Source of the DNA: Bartonella krasnovii
Lineage (GTDB): Bacteria; Pseudomonadota; Alphaproteobacteria; Rhizobiales; Rhizobiaceae
Assembly (NCBI RefSeq): GCF_003606345.3
Contig: NZ_CP031844.2
Coordinates: 1,657,001 to 1,721,000 of the forward strand
Direction of reading: 5' to 3'
DNA length: 64,000 nucleotides
Shown in pieces: positions 47,763 to 59,770 of this stretch. A program made the position numbers and the translations under genes. The first letter of the stretch is position 1. Each line of letters starts with the position of its first letter. A model generated the notes under the pieces. It saw only the letters and a list, made by a program, of their open reading frames with translations. It had not been told where the DNA came from and searched no databases.

Positions 47763-48719
47763 ATGAAACCACAAGATTCATCTCCTCCTCGTTCATACCC
47801 CACACAAGAAGGGGCAAATGCGCAAGAAAGCGGGCATACACGAGAAGATCCAAGTACCGATGAATCCTTAGAAAGCCTTATTGCCCGTTTACAAAAAAAC
47901 GCCCTAGAAGAAGAAAATGGCCCCCCTAGCTCTGAAGAATTAAAAGCAATTATTGCAGACTTAGAAGATGATCTCGTTACAGGCTATTGGACTTTTGCTA
48001 ATTATGAAGATACCGATATTAGACTGATGCCGGCTCTCGTCGAAAAAGCCAACAGGAAATATCCAGGGCTGAATCTCAAATTAGCTCTGACAGCTGAAAA
48101 ACTTACCCACGCACTCAAAGAAACAATCGAAAGTGGTGCAAAATCTTCTCAATTTATCGTCAATATGGGAAGCAGAATCCATTTTGCAGCGATGGATTAT
48201 AAGGTTATTGATGATAAAATATCTTTGATCATGTTTGAACCTACAACATTCAATAATATCAGTGCTTGGAAACTAGGAATAAAAATAAATCAAACCCTTG
48301 CAAGCCTTCCACTCCCTCCTTATTCTTTTGCCATGGCAGAAATGGATATTCAGCGAAGCTCTTCTGAATGTGGGATGTTTAGTTTGAGCCTTGCCAAAAA
48401 GCTTCATCTTGAATCTGATAAATTAACAAGAATGCACAAGGATAATGTTAAAGGTGTTTTATGTGACCCCAAGACACCTTTACCCGCTGAAAAGTTAGAT
48501 TCTTATCTTCCAACCACTTTTTACAAACATGCACAAGGGCGAAGACGTCTTGAACACTATCTCAAAACCAATCCAGAAGCCGCCCATGAAACAGTCAACA
48601 AAAAAGGTGAAACTCTAACAGAGAGATTTGAAAAAAACTTAACGGAAAAAGGGGAAAAAACTGTTTCTGTTTCCCCCCACAAAAAAAGGATTACGGAATA
48701 CAAATCTTTGATGATGTAA
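47763..48719 (+). CDS. YopJ-family Ser/Thr acetyltransferase effector
   Basis: A 318-residue protein. YopJ-family (peptidase C55 fold) effectors acetylate host kinases to block innate signalling. The catalytic triad is in order: His140 (RIHFAAMDYKVID), Glu159 (IMFEPTTF) and Cys203 in QRSSSECGMFSLSLAKKL. The C-terminal half is also conserved (NVKGVLCDPKTPLP, KHAQGRRRL). The first ~60 residues are polar and disordered (probable secretion region); no BID domain of the VirB/D4 substrates is visible. A tandem paralogue follows, with duplicated leader and trailer. The secretion route in this organism is not shown by the sequence. Confidence 0.85.
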   Translation: MKPQDSSPPRSYPTQEGANAQESGHTREDPSTDESLESLIARLQKNALEEENGPPSSEELKAIIADLEDDLVTGYWTFANYEDTDIRLMPALVEKANRKYPGLNLKLALTAEKLTHALKETIESGAKSSQFIVNMGSRIHFAAMDYKVIDDKISLIMFEPTTFNNISAWKLGIKINQTLASLPLPPYSFAMAEMDIQRSSSECGMFSLSLAKKLHLESDKLTRMHKDNVKGVLCDPKTPLPAEKLDSYLPTTFYKHAQGRRRLEHYLKTNPEAAHETVNKKGETLTERFEKNLTEKGEKTVSVSPHKKRITEYKSLMM

Positions 48720-48916
48720 TGGACGTTTTTCCCTATTCCCTCTTCATCAAGCACAAAGCGCTGCTTCTTTACAGCTAAGATTGCGATAAGCAAAGCGGTT
48801 TTTCCATTCATAAATCAAAAATAGCAAACAACTTATCTATTAAGAGAAAAACATCATTTGGTCAGAATGTAAGAAAATAATATTGCCTATCGATCATCAG
48901 TATAAAGGTTAATCGT
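48720..48916. repeat. Duplicated YopJ trailer and leader
   Basis: 48720-48812 (GGACGTTTTTCCCTATTCCC ... GCGATAAGCAAAGCGG) recurs after the second gene (49844-49937), and the 47696-47735 leader recurs at 48851-48886. The tandem unit is therefore about 1.15 kb. Confidence 0.85.
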
Positions 48917-49843
48917 ATGAAACCACAAGATTTATCCTCCCCTCGCTCCTCACCAACACCAGAAGGTGCAAGTGCTAATGATCCTACGAAAAATCTTGCA
49001 ACACATTTAGAACACTCTAACAGCGCCAAAGGAAAAAATATCCCTTTCGATCGTAAAAAGTTAAAAGCTATTATTGCGGGTTTAGAAGATGACATCTTAA
49101 CTGGCCGTTGGTTCACAGCTGATTATGCCAGTACAGATCTTCAACTGATGTCAGCCTTGATAGAACAAGCAAATAGCAAGTATCCCGAAATGCATCTTCA
49201 ACTGGTACCGTCATCTCACCACTTTGCCCTCGCACTAAAAGACACACTCGAAAACGGCATTCAATCTTCTAGATTTATCATTTATACAAAGGATAGAGGA
49301 ATCCATTTTTCAGTAATTGATCACCAAACCATCGATGACAAAACGTCCGTGGTATTTTTTGAACCGACAACACTTAACAATATGAAACCAGCAGTGCTAG
49401 CATTAAGAACATAATTGGCCATGAAGGCACATGAATTGTCCAACTGTTCTTTTGCTATAGCAGAAATGGATATTCAGCGAAGCTCTTCTGAATGTGGGAT
49501 GTTTAGTTTGAGCCTTGCCAAAAAACTTTATGTCGAAGCGCATAAATTAGAAAGACTGCATAAGGATAATGTTAAAGGTGTATTATGCGAACCAGATACA
49601 CCTCTACCTCCTGAAAAGTTAGATTCCTATCTTCCCGCCCGTTTATACAAACATGTGCAAGGGCGAAGACGCCTCGAACAGTATCTCAAAGCCAATCCAG
49701 AAGCCGCCCATGAAAAAATCAACAAAAAAGGGGAAACTATAACCGAAAGGTTTGAAAAAAACTTAAAGGAAGAAGGGGAAAAAACTGTTTCTGTTTCACA
49801 ACATAGGAAAAGAGCAACGGAATACAAATCTTTGATGATGTAA
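48917..49843 (+). pseudogene. Second YopJ gene with one in-frame stop
   Basis: A tandem paralogue of the preceding gene. The frame is open from 48917, keeps the His (GIHFSVIDHQTIDD) and Glu (FFEPTTL), then meets TAA at 49412-49414 after VLALRT. The same frame resumes at once (TTG GCC ATG...) with the Cys part QRSSSECGMF and the full C terminus to 49843. No frameshift is needed: one nonsense codon splits the triad between two products. Without readthrough it should be inactive. The ATG at 49421 could allow the C-terminal half to be made separately. High similarity to copy 1 implies a recent lesion. Confidence 0.85.
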
Positions 49844-49937
49844 TGGACGTTTTTCCCTATTCCCTCTTTATCAAGCACAAAGCGCTGCTTCTTTACAGCT
49901 AAGATTGCGATAAGCAAAGCGGCTTTTCCATTCATAA

Positions 49938-50891
49938 ATCAAAAATAGCAAACAACTTGTCTGTTAAAAGCAAAAGGCTGTTGTCCTATCAAATGTTCTC
50001 TCACAACCAGCCCCTTTTAAAACTGCATCAAAATTCCAAAGTTCTTGTTCTCCCCAAAGCTCTTGTTCGCAATAATCCTTGATGTCGATAGACAAAACGC
50101 TAAACGAGTAAAATATTGAATGCTTTCGTCTTCAATCAAAGCCTATACCCACGCTTATTTTTCTAAGAATATCACTTCATCTCAAGCACTTTCATGCCAT
50201 CGGATCAAATAACCGCAATGGAATACACTTAATCCTAGCTCAATCAACAGCCAGCCCCCACCAACAAGACACCCTTAAAAAAAAACCAGCACACAGAGGA
50301 AATCTCAAAACCAATCCTCACCATCCGCCAAAGGAAAACACCCCCTCTTTTCCTTCACAAAACACCTTATTCTTTTACACCACTATCCTTTTCCCAAAAG
50401 AGAAAAATATGACACGCCATATCCCTTTATACAAAAAGTTTGAGCCCCTAACCCGCATCACCACCCACTCTCCCCCAACACTATCCACCACACCAGCACC
50501 TTCCCCAACACCACAATGAACATGCCCCATGTTATCATATCAGTCCTACCGCACGAGCAATAGCTTCTAGCGTTTCATACAAGCTCCCTCTACACTCGAA
50601 CCCCATGCCCCTTGCGCACAAGCCCCCTTGCGCACAAGCCCCCCTGCCCACAGCCCCCCTGCCCACAGCCCCCCTGCCCACAGCCCCCCTGCCCACAGCC
50701 CCCCTCCCACAGCAATGAGCACACATCGCCCCCACCCCCCACCAAGCATTCCCCCCTTGGAATATCCCCCCCTGTAATATCCCCTTTGGCAGGTCCACTG
50801 GAAATGTCATGACCAACCTTTTGATTTCATCAAAATTTTACGCCTTTTCTATTCTTGAAGCGTGAAAAAATTCATTTTTAATCTGTCAACC
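49938..50891. other. Gap with 15-bp C-rich repeat
   Basis: No supported gene. At 50617-50706 are CCCCCCTGCCCACAG-type 15-bp units (about five to six). On the minus strand at 50535-50600 the tail ETLEAIARAVGLI resembles the end of an HTH antitoxin-type protein, whose N-terminal part has been replaced by the repeat. Confidence 0.45.
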
Positions 50892-50920
50892 AGCCTCACA
50901 CTCATGTGAGGCTTTATTTT
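50892..50920 (+). terminator. Terminator-like hairpin ahead of the lysis genes
   Basis: AGCCTCACACTCATGTGAGGCT followed by TTATTTT. It ends 12 bp before the endolysin start, so it may insulate the cassette or act in antitermination-type control. Confidence 0.65.
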
Positions 50921-50932
50921 ATGGAGAAGCAA

Positions 50933-51595
50933 ATGAGAAAAATATCGTCAGAAGGGCTTGCACTCATTAAACAATGGGAAGGATTGCGTTTAGAAGCCTA
51001 TAAAGATACCATTGGAGTTTGGACAATCGGCTATGGCCATACCAGTACGGCTGGCAAACCGTTTGTTCACAAGGGTATGATCATCACGGAAAAACAAGCC
51101 GAAGAAATTCTTTCTCGAGATTTAAGACAATTTGAAAATGCCGTTGCAAAAAATGTGACGGTTTCCTTAACAGATGAACAGTTCGCTGCACTTGTATCGT
51201 TTTGCTATAATGTAGGAATAGTGGCTTTTTGCAAATCAACCCTGCTCAAAAAACTCAATAACAACGAATATGAAGCCGTCCCTGCTGAATTACAAAAATG
51301 GACGAAAGCAGGTGGGAAACGTCTTCACGGTCTTGTGCACCGTCGTGCAGCAGAAGCGGGCTTATGGGCAAAAGGAGCTTATGTTTCCCCCAATTATCAA
51401 ACTGTTGAAACAAAAGAACCCATGGGTTTTCTCAAAGCAGAAGCACTCTCCCCTATTATTGGTTCTTTTTCTGGACTTGGAGGCTTATTGGCAGGCAATG
51501 GTCCAGTGCAATGGGCTTTGGCAACCATTATGGTTTTAGCCGCCTGTTTTGGCATTTTCTTTGTCGCAAAACGCTTTCGGGAGCAACGCTTATGA
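50933..51595 (+). CDS. Phage-type endolysin (T4 lysozyme/GH24) with TM tail
   Basis: A 220-residue muramidase. The catalytic triad Glu16-Asp25-Thr31 has T4 spacing (IKQWEGLRLEAYKDTIGVWT; IGYGHTS follows). The GH24 fold continues through LTDEQFAALVSFCYNVGIVA to RRAAEAGLWAKG (~146). The last ~60 residues add a linker and one C-terminal membrane segment (WALATIMVLAACFGIFFVA), so the enzyme may be membrane-tethered until lysis. ATG 50933 has the ribosome site GGAGAAG; an upstream in-frame ATG at 50906 overlaps the hairpin. It is first gene of a four-gene lysis-like cassette. Confidence 0.85.
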   Translation: MRKISSEGLALIKQWEGLRLEAYKDTIGVWTIGYGHTSTAGKPFVHKGMIITEKQAEEILSRDLRQFENAVAKNVTVSLTDEQFAALVSFCYNVGIVAFCKSTLLKKLNNNEYEAVPAELQKWTKAGGKRLHGLVHRRAAEAGLWAKGAYVSPNYQTVETKEPMGFLKAEALSPIIGSFSGLGGLLAGNGPVQWALATIMVLAACFGIFFVAKRFREQRL

Positions 51596-51828
51596 TGGGC
51601 TGGATGAAAAAAAATTTGATGATCACAGGAGCGGCTCTGACCGCTTTTTTTATCGCTTTAGCAAAAGCTTTTAGGCTTGGAAAGAAGCTTGAACAGCAAA
51701 AGCAAACAGAAAAAATGCTAAAGTCATCAACAATACGGCTAGAGGTAGAAAATGAAATTAATCAAAAAAATGATGCTGATGTGCGCGCTGCTCTTAACAA
51801 CTGGTTGCGCGATAAAAACAATCAATGA
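51592..51828 (+). CDS. Rz-like inner-membrane spanin (putative)
   Basis: A 78-residue protein whose ATG overlaps the endolysin stop (ATGA). N-terminal membrane helix (LMITGAALTAFFIALAKAF), then a charged coiled-coil (GKKLEQQKQTEKMLKSSTI) and helical tail. The arrangement, with a small lipoprotein frame overlapping its 3' part in another frame, is that of phage Rz/Rz1 pairs, which fuse inner and outer membrane at lysis. Confidence 0.6.
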   Translation: MMGWMKKNLMITGAALTAFFIALAKAFRLGKKLEQQKQTEKMLKSSTIRLEVENEINQKNDADVRAALNNWLRDKNNQ

Positions 51829-51964
51829 GCCTTCATCCTGCATTGGTTGGATGCCCATTTATTTAGACCAAAAAGATCTTACGAACATCAGTTCAAATCT
51901 CGCCAGAGATATTTTAAAGCATAACAAACAAGGGGAAGGCTTGTGTGGGTGGAAACATGGCTAG
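51752..51964 (+). CDS. Rz1-like lipoprotein, overlapping frame (putative)
   Basis: A 70-residue protein starting inside the Rz-like gene in a different frame. The signal MKLIKKMMLMCALLLTTGCA has a lipobox (LTTGC), then a short mature part. Ribosome site AGAGGTAGAAA. It is not Pro-rich like classical Rz1; the assignment rests on overlap and lipobox. Confidence 0.6.
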   Translation: MKLIKKMMLMCALLLTTGCAIKTINEPSSCIGWMPIYLDQKDLTNISSNLARDILKHNKQGEGLCGWKHG

Positions 51965-52157
51965 AAAACAAACAGAACTTACAGAAAAGGAAAAAGAAAT
52001 TCTCCAAGAAATCATCATGACTTATAAAAGTATAAAAGTGATGTCACGCTATACGAAGTGGGTTATATTCATCATTTTTCTATTAGCGCTTGATTTTTCA
52101 CGGATTATGGATTCCTTGGCAAGTATTTTTACACAAGAATCGAATATTCAGCTCTAA
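51957..52157 (+). CDS. Small single-TM lysis-cassette protein
   Basis: A 66-residue protein overlapping the previous stop. Charged N terminus (ARKQTELTEKEKEILQEIIM), one membrane segment (WVIFIIFLLALDFSRIM), polar end. It may be a holin-like or accessory protein; no family recognised. Confidence 0.5.
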   Translation: MARKQTELTEKEKEILQEIIMTYKSIKVMSRYTKWVIFIIFLLALDFSRIMDSLASIFTQESNIQL

Positions 52158-52645
52158 AATAAATAATAAAACATGAGACGTGTTCCATCTTTAAAAAACA
52201 TCCGTTATTTTGAATAACACGGGAAGGTGTTATTGATGATTTTTCACGTCTCATGGAGAAGTTTTCACGCTTCACAAACGCTATTATACAATGAATTTTT
52301 GGGCATTATAGCGACATTAATTCTATCGGCATAAAAAATCCTATCGGCATAAAAAGATATTTTTTTAAAACCCATAAGGAAGAAACTTAAGCTGATAGGA
52401 AAAAAATAGTCTGGAAAGACAAACATACCAACAGTACCTCTTTAAACAACGTATTGATATACAGAAAATTTTATTTTCACTATCCATACCATTGCGAAGC
52501 ATTTAAAACCATTCTAAAGAGTTTTCTTTTCAATAAACGCATCCATGAACAACAGAAATCGTATTACGCTAAAGAATACTCACCTCCATCTTTGATGAAT
52601 CATAAAAACCGTCCCCTATAAGTTCCATACACTTCGTGGGAACAT
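52158..52645. other. Intergenic, no gene
   Basis: AT-rich. A CTATCGGCATAAAAA direct repeat lies at 52323-52350. A hairpin ACGGGAAGGTGTTATTGATG-like segment follows the cassette, but no clear terminator. Confidence 0.4.
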
Positions 52646-54692
52646 TATACCACACACACCACGCCCCACACCACGACACCACCCCACACCACGACACCAC
52701 CCCGCACCACGACACCACCCCGCACCACGACACCCACCCCCCCCCCCACCCCACCCCCCCCCCCAAACCACAACCCCACCCCCCAACCCCACACCCCCCC
52801 CCCACCCCCCACCCCCCCCCCCCCCACCCCCCCCCGCAACCCCACACCAACCCCGCACCACGACACCAACCCCGCACCACGGCACCACCCCCCCCCCACC
52901 ACGGCACCCCCCCGCACCACGGCACCAACCCCCCGCACCACAGCACCAACCCCCGCACCACACACCAACCCCGCACCACGACACCAACCCTCGCACCACG
53001 ACACCAACCTCGCACCACGACACCAACCTCGCACCACGGCACCACCCCCCGCACCACGGCACCACCACCCCGCACTACGACACCAACCCCGCACCACGAC
53101 ACCAACCCCGCACCACGACACCAACCCCGCACCACGACACCACCCCCGCACCACGACACCAACCCCGCACCACGCACCAGCCTCGCACCATGGCACCAAC
53201 CCCATCGCAAAATCGGCTTGAAAGCGCAAAGCCTCTTCCCTGCCGTTTTATGTAAATTTGTAAAATCGTAAAAACGTGTAACTGTAAAGTGAGCCATAAG
53301 AATGTGCGCTTTATAAGAAAAATAACGAGTAGGGAAAAAGGCACAAAATAAAAGGGATAAAAGATGACCGGCTGCTCTTGGGAACATCACGGACCGTGGT
53401 ACATTGAGAGTCATAGAGGCTATAGTGTATTTTGTATCTTATTTTACACCTGTCAATTGTTTGAAGAAGAATGATACCAATCAACAGGCTTTGAGAGCGA
53501 TGATGACTGGGATGATGATTATCGAATCCCGACTGTTTTATGTAAATTTGTAAAATCGTAAAAACGTGTAACTGTAAAAATAAAGGGCGTGCGCTTTATC
53601 AAGAGCATGAGAGTTTGGGAATAACACGACACCAACCCCGCATTACGATACCAACCCCGCACCACGACACCAACCCCGCACCACACACCAACCCGCACCA
53701 CACACCAACCCCGCACCACACACCAACCCCCGCACCACGCACCAGCCTCGCACCACGCACCAGCCTCGCACCACGACACCAACTCGCACCACGGCACCAA
53801 CCTCGCACCACAGCACCACCCCCATCGCAAAATCGGCTTGAACGCGCAAAGTCTCTTCCCTACTGTTTTATGTAAATTTATAAAATCGTAAAAACGTGTA
53901 ACTGTAAAAATAAAGGGTGTGCGCTTTGTCAAGAGCATGAGAGTTTGGGAATAACACGGCACCAACCCGCATCACACACCAACCCCGCACCACGCACCAA
54001 CCCGCACCACACACCAACCCGCACCACGCACCAACCCCGCACCACACACCAACCCCGCACCACACACCAACCACGCACCACGCACCACGCACCAGCCTCG
54101 CACCACGCACCAGCCTCGCACCACGCACCAGCCTCGCACCACGACACCAACCCCGCACCACGGCACCAACCTCGCACCACACACCAACCCCATCGCAAAA
54201 TCGGCTTGAAAGCGCAAAGCCTCTTCCCTGCCGTTTTATGTAAATTTGTAAAATCGTAAAAACGTGTAACTGTAAAAATAAAGGGTGTGTGCTTTATCAA
54301 GAGCATGAGAGTTTGGGAATAACACGACACCAACCCCGCACCACGGCACCAACCTCGCACCACACACCAACCCGCACCACGCACCAACCCCGCACCACGC
54401 ACCAACCCCGCGCACCACACACCAACCCGCACCACACACCAACCCCGCACCACGCACCAGCCTCGCACCACAGCACCACCCCCATCGCAAAATCGGCTTG
54501 AAAGCGCAAAATCTCTTCCCGACTGTTTTATGTAAATTTGTAAAATCGTAAAAACGTGTAACTGTAAAGTGAGCCATAAGAATGTGTGCTTTATAAGAAA
54601 AATAACGAGTAGGGAAAAAGGCACAAAATAAAAATAAAAGGGATAAAAGATGACCGGCTGCTCTTGGAAACATCACGGACCGTAGTACATTA
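52646..54692. repeat. C-rich satellite block with five copies of a 110-180-bp module
   Basis: Satellite units ACCAACCCCGCACCACGAC (15-19 bp) in long runs; 52735-52850 is nearly pure C with short A interruptions. Between runs recurs a module CATCGCAAAATCGGCTTGAA ... GTAAAATCGTAAAAACGTGT ... ACTGTAAA at about 53207, 53525, 53823, 54192 and 54483. It is followed by CAAGAGCATGAGAGTTTGGG or by GAGCCATAAGAATGTG. The outer two modules share a longer tail (AAAATAACGAGTAGGGAAAA to ACATCACGGACCG), so they may be the original ends. Confidence 0.92.
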
Positions 54693-54792
54693 AGAGTCGT
54701 AGAGATAGACCACTAGAGATAGGCGTTTGGAGCCTTCTTTTCTATGTAAAGGAAATCCCTTTCAAGAGCGTAAGAAACAAAAGAAATAGACA

Positions 54793-54823
54793 AAAAAAAC
54801 GGGCCGAAAAGACCCGTTTTTTA
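54793..54823 (-). terminator. groEL terminator
   Basis: Minus strand AAAAAACGGGTCTTTTCGGC then CCGTTTTTTTT. It lies 20 bp after the groEL stop. Confidence 0.85.
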
Positions 54824-54843
54824 TTCTCTCTAGGGAAAAGAGC

Positions 54844-56487
<1,644 letters not shown>

Positions 56488-56547
56488 TTAATTTCTCCTT
56501 GGAGTTTTTTCAAAATAGTACACAATGAAAAATTGAAGGACCTTCAA

Positions 56548-56844
56548 TTAGCCCATAATTCCCATAATGTCAGATTCTTTCATGATTAAGAGGTCTTCCC
56601 CATTAATCTTGACTTCAGTTCCAGACCATTTTCCAAACAAAATACGGTCCCCTGTTTTGACTTCTAAAGGCACGCGCTTTCCGTTATCATCCAGAGCGCC
56701 ATTGCCAACAGCGATCACTTCGCCTTCTTGTGGTTTTTCTTTTGCTGTATCAGGAATGATAATCCCACCAGCGGTTTTATTTTCAGATTCAACCCGACGA
56801 ACAACGACACGGTCGTGAAGTGGGCGGAATTGTATATTAGCCAT
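56548..56844 (-). CDS. groES: Co-chaperonin GroES (Hsp10)
   Basis: A 98-residue lid of the chaperonin: [38 protein letters not shown], and the mobile loop and C terminus [15 protein letters not shown]. Normal length and no defects. Confidence 0.98.
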   Translation of the reverse strand: MANIQFRPLHDRVVVRRVESENKTAGGIIIPDTAKEKPQEGEVIAVGNGALDDNGKRVPLEVKTGDRILFGKWSGTEVKINGEDLLIMKESDIMGIMG

Positions 56845-56896
56845 GTTTTAAATCCTTAAAACTGAACATAATTGCATTAATCTTAGAAAGTTCTTG

Positions 56897-56923
56897 CTAG
56901 CACTCTATGAGTGTGAGTGCTAA
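56897..56923 (-). promoter_or_regulatory. CIRCE element (HrcA operator)
   Basis: CTAGCACTC, 9-bp spacer, GAGTGCTAA: one mismatch from the CIRCE consensus TTAGCACTC-N9-GAGTGCTAA. It lies about 55 bp upstream of groES and implies heat-shock control by HrcA. Confidence 0.93.
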
Positions 56924-57074
56924 CACTATCCAAGATATAAAATCGGCCTTTCTCAATGTCAAGGATAGCCATAAAATAATTTCTCTATAAATAAAACTTC
57001 CACGTCTTGCTTCTTCTTGCCATTTTGCGTTATCTAGCTTTTTAAGAACCCGTAAACAAATAAAGGATCTTATC

Positions 57075-58463
57075 ATGGTTGAAACACGTCAGGAAACGGA
57101 TAGCTTTGGAACGATTTCGGTACGCCAAGATCGTTATTGGGGAGCACAAACTGAACGTTCTCTGCATAATTTTAATATTGGCAGTGAAAAGCAGCCTCTT
57201 ACCATCATTTACGCCCTAAGCCTTGTGAAAAAAGCAGCCGCCCTTGTCAATATGGACAAAGGCAAACTTTCTCCCAAGATCGGCAAAGCGATTGTCACAG
57301 CAGCTGATGAAGTTCTCTCTGGAGCTTTCGATGAGCACTTTCCCCTTTCTGTTTGGCAAACAGGCTCAGGGACACAAAGCAATATGAATGTCAATGAAGT
57401 GATCGCCAACCATGCCAGCATGCTTTTGGGGGGAAAACTGGGAAGCAAAAAGCCCGTTCATCCCAATGACCATGTCAATATGAGTCAATCCTCCAACGAT
57501 TCCTTTCCCACGGCACTTCACATTGCCACCACGCTGCAAACACGCCAACATCTTTTTCCTATTCTTGAAGCGCTCATTACCACTTTCAAGAAAAAAGAAG
57601 AAGAATTTGCCGACATCATCAAAATTGGACGCACCCATACACAAGATGCCACCCCCTTAACGCTTGCACAAGAATTTTCAGGTTATCGGGTCGCGCTGGA
57701 AGCCAATCTTCATCGTATTGAAACAGCCCTTGCTGATGTTCAAATGCTTGCTCAAGGTGGAACGGCTGTGGGAACGGGGCTCAACGCCCCGAAAGGCTTT
57801 GACGTTGCCTTTGCACAAACAATCAGCTCCCTCACAGGAATACCCTTTAAGACGGCACACAATAAATTTGAGGCGCTAGCGCATCATGGTGCTCTTGCAC
57901 ATTTCCATGGCAGCTTGAATGCCTTAGCAGCTGATCTCTTTAAAATTGCCAATGACATTCGGTTTTTAGGTTCTGGTCCCCGTTCCGGCTTAGGCGAACT
58001 CAACTTGCCTGAAAATGAACCCGGCTCCTCTATTATGCCCGGCAAGGTTAACCCCACCCAGTGTGAAGCCATGACCATGGTTGCAACCCAAGTTTTTGGC
58101 AATCATACCAGTGTAACCTTTGCCGCCAGTCAGGGGCATTTTGAACTCAACGTCTATAAACCTGTTATTGGCTATAACGTTTTACAATCGATAACCCTTC
58201 TTGGGGATTGCATGCGTTCTTTTGATATGCATTGCATTCAAGGATTACGCGCCAATCGCGTTCATATTCACGCTCTCATGGAGCGCTCACTTATGTTAGT
58301 CACAGCTCTTGCCCCAGAAATTGGCTATGAAAAAGCCGCTGAAATTGCCAAAGCAGCACATAAAAATGATACAACTTTGCGCACTGAAGCCCTCAAAGCA
58401 GGCGTTTCTGGAGAAGATTATGACCGGTTGGTTGACCCCAAAAAGATGATCACTCCTCAATAA
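57075..58463 (+). CDS. fumC: Class II fumarate hydratase
   Basis: A 462-residue TCA-cycle enzyme (fumarate + water = malate), oxygen-stable class II homotetramer. Signatures present: [17 protein letters not shown] (~96), [20 protein letters not shown] (~183-202), and [17 protein letters not shown] (~318-333). ATG 57075 follows AAAGGATCTTATC. It is transcribed away from groESL. The 3' end is duplicated twice immediately downstream and an internal piece lies at 59.5 kb, but this copy is intact. Confidence 0.97.
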   Translation: MVETRQETDSFGTISVRQDRYWGAQTERSLHNFNIGSEKQPLTIIYALSLVKKAAALVNMDKGKLSPKIGKAIVTAADEVLSGAFDEHFPLSVWQTGSGTQSNMNVNEVIANHASMLLGGKLGSKKPVHPNDHVNMSQSSNDSFPTALHIATTLQTRQHLFPILEALITTFKKKEEEFADIIKIGRTHTQDATPLTLAQEFSGYRVALEANLHRIETALADVQMLAQGGTAVGTGLNAPKGFDVAFAQTISSLTGIPFKTAHNKFEALAHHGALAHFHGSLNALAADLFKIANDIRFLGSGPRSGLGELNLPENEPGSSIMPGKVNPTQCEAMTMVATQVFGNHTSVTFAASQGHFELNVYKPVIGYNVLQSITLLGDCMRSFDMHCIQGLRANRVHIHALMERSLMLVTALAPEIGYEKAAEIAKAAHKNDTTLRTEALKAGVSGEDYDRLVDPKKMITPQ

Positions 58464-59175
58464 AGGAGCCAATAAAGAAGAGGCAAACTTCTTCAACCTT
58501 ATCCATCAAAGCCATCGGGGTGTATCACACCCCGATAAACGTTGCCCACAGTGTTTATTTTAGGCTCTCATCTCCATTTTAGCTCTTTCCAAAGAAACGC
58601 TTACTCCCAAAATTGGCGATGAAAAAGTAGCTAGAATTGCCAAAGCAGCACATAAAAATGATACAACTTTGCGCACTTCAAGCCCTCAAAGCCAAGCGTT
58701 TTTAGGAGAAGATTATGACCGGCTGGTTGACCCCAAAAAGATGATCACTCCTCAATAAAGGAGCCAATAAAGAAGAGGCAAACTTCTTCAACCTTATCCA
58801 TCAAAGCCATTGGGGTGTATCACACCCCGATAAACGTTGCCCACAGTATTTATTTTAGGCTCTCATCTCCATTTTAGCTCTTTCCAAAGAAACGCTTACT
58901 CCCAAAATTGGCGATGAAAAAGTAGCTAGAATTGCCAAAGCAGCACATAAAAATGATACGACTTTGCGCACTTCAAGCCCTCAAAGCCAAGCGTTTTTAG
59001 GAGAAGATTATGACCGGCTGGTTGACCTTAAAAAAGATGATCACTCCTCAATAAAGGAGCCAATAAAGAAGAGGCAAACTTCTTCAACCTTATCCATCAA
59101 AGCCATCGGGGTGTATCACACCCCGATAAACGTTGCCCACAGTGTTTATTTTAGGCTCTCATCTCCATTTTAGCT
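58464..59175 (+). repeat. Two tandem copies of the fumC 3' end and trailer
   Basis: Unit of ~294 bp: trailer (AGGAGCCAATAAAGAAGAGG, hairpin ATCGGGGTGTATCACACCCCGAT, then CTCATCTCCATTTTAGCTCT) followed by the last ~50 codons of fumC ([38 protein letters not shown]). The coding part occurs at about 58582-58757 and 58878-59060, the latter with a frameshift (CTTAAAAAAG). The trailer itself occurs three times (58464, 58759, 59052), each with the hairpin that probably terminates fumC. Confidence 0.92.
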
Positions 59176-59499
59176 CTGATGAAAATATAGTTTGATTTAT
59201 AATGATAATATCTCATTATTTAACTTGAATGAGAGTCCTAAATACCCGTAAGATTTTCTCATTTTAAAGCCATTTATATTAGCCATGTTTCTTGCACCAC
59301 ACAATCGAGATGTATCTATGACATAAAATTATAGTAAGAAAAGACTCAAAATACTTCTCATGAACCGTCGAGAAGAACTAAAGGATAGTTCACAACATTT
59401 TAGAACAAACCCCAATTTTAGAACAAGCTCAAGTGTATGATGAAAACCAGCTTGCCTTTTTTATGAGGCGTAATAATAGAAGTTCTCAATAGAAGCAAC

Positions 59500-59770
59500 A
59501 GCTATTGGAACAAAACACAAGGTTCCACAAGGTTTTGACCTTACCTTTACTCAAAACAATCAACGCCCTCTCAAGAATATCCTTTAAAACAACGCGCACT
59601 CAATTTGAAGTGCTCGCGCATCATGGCATCCTTCTCCATTTCCTCAAATGCCTAACTCCATACGCTAATCCCTTTAAAACTGCTCTCATTAAAAAATTGC
59701 CAATGATATTTGACCTTTAGGATCTCATCCCTACTCTGGCTGAAACGAACGAGAAGAATGGTTCATAATT
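59500..59770 (+). pseudogene. Degraded internal fumC fragment
   Basis: Encodes QISSLT.. as QNNQRPLKNI / KTINALSRISFKTTRTQFEVL, then LAHHGILLHFLKCLTPYANPFK, matching fumC residues ~238-300 ([40 protein letters not shown]) with many substitutions and frameshifts. It is older than the 3'-end copies. Confidence 0.75.

Noticed and set aside
52569..53414. Long minus-strand frame in C-rich satellite
   Set aside because: Product is Gly/Val/Trp/Cys low-complexity from satellite DNA; no start site or conserved domain.
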